A program made the translations under genes and the position numbers. Of a stretch of 64,000 nucleotides of DNA, positions 57,419 to 64,000 are shown in pieces; position 1 is the stretch's first letter, and every line of letters starts with the position of its first letter. The stretch is from Apiotrichum sp. Y4204 (Eukaryota; Basidiomycota; Tremellomycetes; Trichosporonales; Trichosporonaceae). The DNA lies in the NCBI GenBank assembly GCA_025531455.1, contig JAMYHL010000001.1, forward strand, positions 1,364,001 to 1,428,000, given 5' to 3'. The notes under the pieces are model-generated. The model saw only the letters and a program-made list of their open reading frames with translations, was not told the origin of the DNA and did not search any database.

Positions 57419-58810
57419 GGTCGCCTGGCGGCGGAGTCGGGAGTGGGTGGGGTGTGGTGCTTGGTGTTGGTGAAGGGTGGCGGACGGTGACGCGGGGGTG
57501 ACGGGGTGACGGAACGACGAGGCGACGAGGCGACTCTACGGGGGTGACGAACGCAGTGAACGCAGTGACGACGGCGACAGCTGCCGAGAGCAGACAAGAC
57601 CGACTATGCTTGCTTTGCCTGCCAAGACGTCGAGTATAGCGGCGGCGCTGGGGAACGCGGGGATCTTGGCGCCGAGGATGAAGGGCAAGGGGCAGGCGGA
57701 CTTGGCGGGGGATGGAAAAAAAAGCTGGCCAAGACCGGGGGGATTCAGGAGATTGATGGAAGGGAGGAGTGAGGAGGCGGGATGCACGGTTGTGCTGATA
57801 ACAAAGGCGCCTGTGTTTGTGCGGAAGGAGATGAAAAAAGTGTTTAAGAGGAAGAGTCAACAACGGCGAGCACGGGCGGAATGATGACTTGGACACAACA
57901 ACAACAGGCTGCGGCGTGTGCGGACTGCATGCTCCGTGTGTGGGCTCCACTCTCACTCTCTTACTCTCTGTTCGCGAGATTGCGATTGGCCTCTCTAATG
58001 CGCAGCAGCAGCGCAGCCAGGAAGACGAGGACCCCAGACTGGGTCAGATCGAGGCCACACACACAGCCAGAGCTGTACGCTGTACGCCGTACAGAATTAC
58101 AGAACGCTGTAGCCGCTACAGCTAAGCACACAGCAAACCCAGATCCGCATCACAGAGAATCACATAACGCAGTTTTAGCGGCAGTGCAGCGTGCAGCGTG
58201 CAGCGTGCAGTCCTCTGGATCATACCTTGTCAGTGGATGGCTGGGTATCCGCTCCCAGCCGCCCACTACAGTGCTGCTGCTCCCATACTCTGCACTCTAG
58301 CTTCAAGGCCCAGGAGCCAGGAGCCAGAAAGAGAAGGCTTGATGACACTACAGGCATATCTCTTTCCCTGCTAGAGATGAGATCACTCCCCCCCTCTCTG
58401 CCCCTCTCTCTGCCCCTCAAACGCTCCCCCTTTCGAGATTCCCCCCTTGCTCTGACTGCGCAAGGTACGCAAACGATGCGATTTTTTTGCATATGGGACC
58501 ACGGCCGCAGCATGCAGCATGATACTCCTCTGTTCCTCTGTTCCTCTGCACTGCTCCTCTGGCGACACCCACCCCCCGCGGGTATCACACACACCGTAAT
58601 CACGCTATCGCCCCTGGATCCATGATGACGCCCCGGGGGTCCAAAAAGGGGGGGTCCTCACCCCCTGGGCCCTATTGACGCACCGCAGCGCTCTGCCCGT
58701 GCGCCCGTGGTCCGTACCCCGTGGACCCGTTTTGGAACCCCTCCCATCGACCATCCCTGTCCTTGGCTGCGATAAGTGGTTGTATAAATAGCACACTCCC
58801 GGAGATACAC

Positions 58811-59000
58811 AGTGTGCATGCCATACACCGCATGCTCTGCGCTATCGCCGGCGGGCCGCTCGCCGTTGTTGCCGTCGTGCGGGTCGGGGTCGTGCTCGCC
58901 GAATGGTCCTCACGGCATGCTCTCGTGCCCGTTGTCTCGTGACACCCCTCCGGACCTGGGGACGTGAAGCTCATGCACTAGCGTAATCTTTTTTTTTTTT
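58811..59000 (+). ncRNA. Candidate structured small RNA (or micro-ORF transcript)
   Basis: A perfect TATAAATA (58783-58790) is followed about 25-30 nt later by a segment whose ends pair (GTGCATG 58814-58820 with CATGCAC 58972-58978) and which terminates in T12 at 58989-59000. Internal hairpins are visible (CGGCG/CGCCG near 58849-58865; CCCC/GGGG near 58944-58960). The layout resembles a Pol III type 3 unit. It is not U6, SRP RNA or RNase P by the motifs I know. It also holds a 36-codon hydrophobic ORF at 58832-58942, so a coding transcript is possible. Confidence 0.3.
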
Positions 59001-60732
59001 CCATCTGTCGGAATCCGGTGGATCACTCGTAAATGCATCTCGGCCGCTGAATGACGTCTACCCTTTTCCTTTGTCCCCGTGCCCTGGAAGGGATACCGGG
59101 ATACACACGTCATTGTGGCGTTTGGAAATGTGGATAAAGGGGATTGCGTGAGAGCACGTGAGACTTGTGCATCTTTTGCGTGGGATCTGCGTGGCTTTGG
59201 GGGAAGTGTAGATCCGTATATCCGTAGAAATCCTGCAGACCTATATCCAAAGATCCGCTCCGCGACTCCCACCATCCCAAACGCCAAACATCAAACAACA
59301 AACACGCACTCATTCCACTTTATATGATCACAGCAGAACTAGCACTCCCATCTCTGCAATGCACACACTCACTCATCGGTTCCATCTCTGGACGCCGGCG
59401 CCGACGCAGCCCAGTGAGGGGTTTCGAGGGACGGAGGTACGGAGCTACAGAGATAGATACTCCAACCTTGAGCCTCCCCTCTTCAGGCGGCGCCACGTCT
59501 CATCCCGGGCCGCTCGAAACAATTTGGGTGCGCCGAAATCAAATCGAGAAAATTTGGAAACGCTGCGGCTGCGGCTGCGGCTGATGGCGCTGGCCACTGG
59601 GTCCGAGCGGACTGACGAGCTGTAGTAGATGTCGGAGATGGGCTGTGGGTTATGCGGAGGCGGAGGAGTTCAGAGCGCTCAGGTCTGTTGTATTCATATC
59701 GCGTGGCCACGATATCTCACTCGCATCCATATCACTGTCCTTTCCATCCGTGTCCATCCGCGTCTCTACCTCCCCTTATACTCTTACGTCTCTCCGCGCT
59801 CCGAGATACCCACATGGTACATGGACGGATTTCGTGGCTGTGCGGCCCCTGTCCTGACTCTAGGACTCTCCTAACCTCGCTCCTATCACCTGCGCTCCTG
59901 CGCTCCCAGTCCCTGCGCCACGCCACGGTCCGCAGGACCCAGGCCCCAGGTGGGCAGCCAAACACAGCCAAAAAAGACCAGAAATACAGCAAACCGCCAG
60001 CATCCCTGCTGGGGCCGAGACTGCAAGAAAATGTAAGACACGACCGCAGCACTCGCTCTCGTTCTCGCTTCTCCTGAGTGGCGCACGACAAGCCAACCAA
60101 TCGACCTACCAACCTGCCGCGACCCGTTTCACTTTACGCGCCACGAAACACCCGCCGCAGCGCAGGCTTGTAGGATGGGCGCGGACCATGCGGCTGACAG
60201 CCATACTGCATACAGGCTGCAAACTGTTTATCGTCCCTATCGCTCACTCACTGCTATAATCACTCTGTCTTCTGACTGTCCAGCGTACCAGCATCCAGCA
60301 CCGTTTCCGGGATGCAGCGGCCCGGACCCCTCAGGGGCCGGGGAATGTGGACCCCCCGCGAGCAGAGGCGCGTAGAGGCAGGACGGCGGGGTATGAAGCA
60401 CGATGGCGCGCGCCAGTGCGCCAACGCGTTAGGCAGCGTTAGATGTTCCTGGGCCGGCTCCTAGCTGCTAACAGTGCTAGCTGCCAGCTGGTAGGTTTGT
60501 TGACATGGCGTGTCGTCTTTGTGCGCTTGTGCCCTGTGCCAGAACGTTTGCAGCATGCAGCAGAGAGCGAAGAGAGCGTGCAGACTTTGCAGAGTAGAGC
60601 GCGAGCGTACAGCATGGCACCGAGTGTAGACTAGACCAGAACGCACAACGCACAAGCATCTTCTCATCTCTCTCTTCACCAACGCTCATCGGACCCACGC
60701 TCGTTACCCACGCTCGTTATACCCTCCTCCGA

Positions 60733-60792
60733 CCCCGACCCGCTCTCCGTCCCCGTCTCCGTCCCCGTCCCCGTCTCCGTCCCCGTCTCCGA
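60733..60792. repeat. Hexanucleotide repeat (GTCTCC/GTCCCC)
   Basis: Alternating six-base units, about ten copies, in the presumed 5' leader 60-120 nt before the ATG at 60851. Confidence 0.8.
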
Positions 60793-60850
60793 GTCCCCCT
60801 GGCGCAGATATCCCCTATCCCTCCTATACCCCCCCTCCCTCCCCCTCCCC

Positions 60851-62246
60851 ATGGCCCGCATCCCGCAGCTCTACCAGCCCCGGGCCCATTCCCCCGTCTC
60901 CCCCTCGAGCCCAATGCCAGGAACACCAACTACCCCGACAAACCCCACCCCCAACCCCAACCCCTTCGCCTCGACCGAGACCCTCGGCCTGCCCCCCGCC
61001 GCGCCGCAGCGCGACAGCGCCAACCTCTCAAATATCGGCGGCCTCCTCTTATCTGGCGGGTGGGAGGACTCTCCCGACCACCCCCAGCCAAAACTCAAAG
61101 GCCGCGCGAGGAGCGGGACGACCGCCGGACCCCGCCCGCCCATCGACCATGCCGCTCTCCACGCCCGCGTAAAGCAGATCGAACACGAGGACAGCATCGA
61201 GGGAATGGAAACGGTCACGCCGTCGGCGTCTGCTTCGCGCCGTGACTCGCGCGGCTCGCGCGCGTCCCGTGACTCGCTCGACTCGGACGACTCGAACTGG
61301 CGCACTTCCACCGTATCCGACGGACGGCCGATCAACGCCTCGTGTATCGGCGTCGGCCTCGGTCAAGGCGGACAGAACGGACAGGGCGGCCAGCAGCCCC
61401 GCCACGACCTCGCTGACGGCCCTACGCAGCCCCTCCAGCCGCGCAACAGGACGCCACAGCCACAGCCCCAGCACGATTCCAACTCGCCGTACGGCCACCA
61501 CGCGCAGGCGCAGCCCCATCCGGCGCATCCCCAGGCGCACCGCGCGGCACCCCGCCCGCCCGTCGTCGTCAACTTTCCCGCGCCGAACATACCCTCCACC
61601 CCGTCGCCGCAGTGGGCCCCGTCGCCGACCTCGTCTGCACCTCCGCGCGGCGCCCCGAGCCCCTACGGCCACCCGCAGGCGCAGCCGCACCAGGCACACA
61701 CCCCGGCCCAAGCCCCAGCCCAAACAGCGCCTCGCGCCAAGCCGCCACTCACCGTCCAGCTGCCCGTGACCGGCGGTGTGGTCAACCCGATGCTGGCTGC
61801 CCCGCCGCGCGCGCACTTCGCGTCACCCGTCGAGCGCCCCCAGTCCCCCTCGATCCGTGGGTTCGACATTATGAAGGAGAAAGCCGGGACGTTCCGCGAA
61901 GACGAGACCGAGGTGCTTAACCCGTTCTCGCCTGGCGCGCGGCAGGCGGGACCGCGGCGCGGGCCCGGAGGACTGTCGGGCCTTGGGCGCGTGTCCCGTG
62001 CGTACTCGACCGTCGACTTTTGGAAACGCTTCTCCACCATGGGCCGCGTCAACCAGGGCGGTAAGGACAGTGGGTGGATGAAGGAGCGGAAGCGCTCCGT
62101 GTGGTCCAAGCCCATGTTTGTCGTGCCCCTTATCCTCGTGAGTAAGAGACATGTAGACCGAAGCTCACTCGCAGACACTCCTCGCTGTCGGCGCGATCGT
62201 CACGTACGTCGTCATCAAGGTCCGCGCCACCCCCTCCGTCGAATGA
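60851..62246 (+). CDS. Hypothetical disordered protein with C-terminal membrane anchor
   Basis: The ATG at 60851 (CCCCATGG) gives a protein of about 440 residues. The first 400 are rich in Pro, Ser, Gln and Ala with no fold (SPVSPSSPMPGTPTTPTNPT, PQPQPQHDSNSPYGHHAQAQ). Short conserved-looking blocks are NIGGLLLSGGWEDS, HARVKQIEHEDSIEGMETVT, RGFDIMKEKAGTFREDETEV and TVDFWKRFSTMGRVNQGGKD. A short intron with GTGAGT donor near 62140 and CTCGCAG acceptor near 62174 joins KPMFVVPLIL to TLLAVGAIVTYVVIK, a single hydrophobic segment at the extreme end, suggesting a tail-anchored protein. The stop is 62246; an alternative splice at 62219 would end three codons into the next exon (CATCAATAG). Function unknown. 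Confidence 0.7.
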
Positions 62247-63001
62247 TACCAGCAAACTATACCCAAGCTGTGACTTGACAGCATCAATAGTCCCTCGAGC
62301 CCCGAGCCCCAGCCCGAGCTTCGACCCTCAGGGCCCCGTGCCTCTCCGCGTTCCCTCCAGCGACGTCCGAGCTCGCCGAACACTTCATTGCACGACCGCA
62401 TGTACATTCCCACTCGTACTCCAATTCCCATTCCATTCTCATTACCATTCACATTTATTACCCACTCGGCGTCCACCGATTCCCATCATTCTCCATTCTC
62501 CATTCCCAATCCTCATTTCCACCGGGTCTTTTACGTTCTTCTACGTTTCTTCTACGTTCTCCACGGTCTCCACGTTCTTCACGGTTCTTCATGACTCCTT
62601 TGCATTTTCTGCACACCTGCACTCTTGCTCTTGCCGCGGTGAGAAGCCAGCCTTCTCCGCACCGACCACCCCACCGCCTATTGGCGCTCTTGCCCCTCTT
62701 GGCCCTCATGGTCCCTTATTGTCCACCCCGTTTGGGCCGCTTAATAGGGATACAGTATGTGATGCCATTAGAACATGTCACAGTCGAGATTTATGTCGGG
62801 AGAAGTGAGTGGCAGTGGTCAGTGAAGTGAGCACCAGATGTCTCCGTTTCTCTCCTAGGTGCTCGTTTTCGCGCTCATCTCTTTCTGCTCCGATGGATAT
62901 GGATTACATGTGCCGCGCGCGGCGCAGGTATGGCTGGTACGGGCCCGGGGGTATAAGCGTAGCGTAGCGTACGTGGGTGCGGGTGCAGATGGCATGTGGC
63001 A
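62247..63001. other. Convergent intergenic spacer
   Basis: About 755 bp between two 3' ends. 62530-62590 has CTACGTTCTT/CCACGTTCTT-type repeats. No gene supported. Confidence 0.5.
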
Positions 63002-64000
63002 TTAGAAGAGGTCCTCGAGCGTCATTTGCCTGCGTGTCAGTTTGTGGATGGATGGGCCACGGAAAGCGGGCCACGGGGGTCCGTGCGGGAAACACAGGTG
63101 AGACATGAGACACGGTCTCGGCCTCGTGGCGACCACTTGGCTCCGGGCTCCGGCTTCCGGCTCCGCGCCGCCAACCTCGGCTTTGCGTGTACTCACTTGA
63201 CGATATCGGTGCTCGCGACCATGTCTGTAAACTCCTCAAACGAGAGCTTGCCGTCGCCGTCCTTGTCCGCCTCCATGATCGTCTTGTCCACAATCTGCTG
63301 CAGCTGCTGGTCCTGCGCGGTCAGCGATGTCGGGTCAGGATACCGCTAGCAGGAGCAACCATGACATGACCGGTTTACAGGCTGATCATCGTAGTCGCAG
63401 CCCGGCCATATCCCGCGTTCCACCCACCTTGAGATTGTTCCCGACCATCTGCTTGAGGACAAGGTACAGCTCGCCGTTGGAAATGTACCCGTCGCGGTCC
63501 ATGTCGTAGACCTTGAACGCAAAGCGTAGTTTCTCGTCGCGCCCGCCCTTGGAGGAGAAGGCCGAGAGGCCGCCGACAAACTCCTGGAAGTCGACCGTGC
63601 CGGATCCGCTAAAAGGAGAATATGAGGAGAGGGTGAAAAAAGAAGAAGAACAGTGTCAGTACGCGGGATGCTCCATCACATGCTCCCATCTTCGCACTCC
63701 CACACTCACTCCTCGTCAAAGATGGCAATCATGCGGTGCGCGAGCGGGTTGTTTGCAATCTGGGGGATCTGGAGAAACTCGTCCTTGTCAATAGATCCCG
63801 AGCCGTCCTTGTCGAGCTTCATAAAGCGCTTCTTGAGGCGGAGGAGCTCGGGCCCAGAGACTGCGGGATCAACGTCGCAAAAGACAGGCAAACGTGTGAG
63901 TGAGGTTTCGGCGCGTCGGCATAAGGGAGGCAGCGGGGACGAGAACGCGGGGTAGGCGGCAGCGCGGCGGTATAGAGCACGGACGCGGGCGAGTGGCGAG
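63002..64000 (-). CDS. CNB1: Calcineurin regulatory subunit B, 5' exon outside window
   Basis: Ca2+-binding subunit of calcineurin, the phosphatase acting in stress and morphogenesis signalling. Four EF-hands are visible in order: [27 protein letters not shown] (split by an intron), [13 protein letters not shown] and [13 protein letters not shown]. The family end MTLEDLF precedes the stop at 63002. The visible coding part begins at 63860 ([12 protein letters not shown]) after an acceptor CCGCAG. The first exon with the myristoylated MG start must lie beyond base 64000, since no GT donor fits in 63861-64000. Introns near 63317 (ending CTGACCGCGCAG) and others split the EF-hands. All Ca2+-ligand positions appear intact. 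Confidence 0.93.

Larger units (their letters stand above)
57419..60850. other. 3.4 kb intergenic region, longest gene-free stretch
   Basis: No protein gene supported. Holds short tandem repeats at 58185-58212 (GCAGCGT-type, three copies), 59563-59582 (GCGGCT, three to four copies) and 60733-60792 (hexamer), plus a TATAAATA at 58783-58790 followed by a T12 run at 58989-59000. Confidence 0.5.

Noticed and set aside
57606..57884. 92-codon plus ORF in the KRE6 upstream region
   Set aside because: Antisense to the presumed KRE6 leader, with no recognisable features.

Overview
The window reads as nuclear chromosome from a GC-rich basidiomycete yeast, most likely a tremellomycete of the Trichosporonales type. 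This is an inference: genes carry several short introns (about 35-60 nt) with GTGAGT-like donors and CTGAC branch sites almost fused to the acceptor, tRNA genes have introns, and the gene set is fungal (Kre6/Skn1, Lcl2, Uba4, Sec10, Clu1, Ngl2, calcineurin B). No rRNA, CRISPR array or intact transposon was recognised.

Layout. 1-1833: left-truncated DUF2433 metallophosphoesterase (-). 3175-4470: three tRNA genes, Pro(CGG) and Asp(GTC) with introns on the minus strand and Thr(AGT) on the plus strand. 4696-8852: LCL2 (+), UBA4 (-) and an HDEL protein disulfide isomerase (-). 11882-16253: CLU1 (+). 16758-19114: SQD2-like GT4 glycosyltransferase (-). 21585-23416: pepsin-type protease without a visible signal peptide (+). 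26016-27695: bZIP/AT-hook protein (+). 28534-30264: coiled-coil membrane protein of unknown function (+). 31050-32698: NGL2-like RNA exonuclease (+). 32860-36307: a divergent DCG1-type racemase (-) and NCS1 permease (+) sharing a promoter rich in GATA-factor sites. 37483-37860: possible small membrane protein (-). 38845-41077: PaiB-like flavoprotein and DUF952 protein (both -). 43389-45046: MFS transporter (+). 45535-48886: exocyst SEC10 (-). 49766-51413: broken, catalytically dead GPI-type pepsin-fold gene (-). 53820-57418: KRE6/SKN1 (-) with a likely 1.5 kb first intron. 60851-62246: disordered tail-anchored protein (+). 63002-64000: calcineurin B (-), running off the right edge.

How genes fit together. 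Most are unrelated housekeeping genes. The clearest functional neighbourhood is 32.9-36.3 kb, where a hydantoin/allantoin-racemase-like enzyme and a nucleobase/ureide-type permease diverge from a 677 bp region with at least seven HGATAR sites, which suggests a nitrogen-repressed ureide uptake and catabolism unit. PDI, KRE6, SEC10 and LCL2 all serve the secretory or wall pathway but show no shared control. Features most worth a second look are the fused CTGACGGCAG branch-point/acceptor, the decayed protease with a frameshift inside a 30-nt minisatellite, the long KRE6 intron, an ATGA-overlapping uORF at UBA4, and a possible structured RNA at 58.8-59.0 kb.
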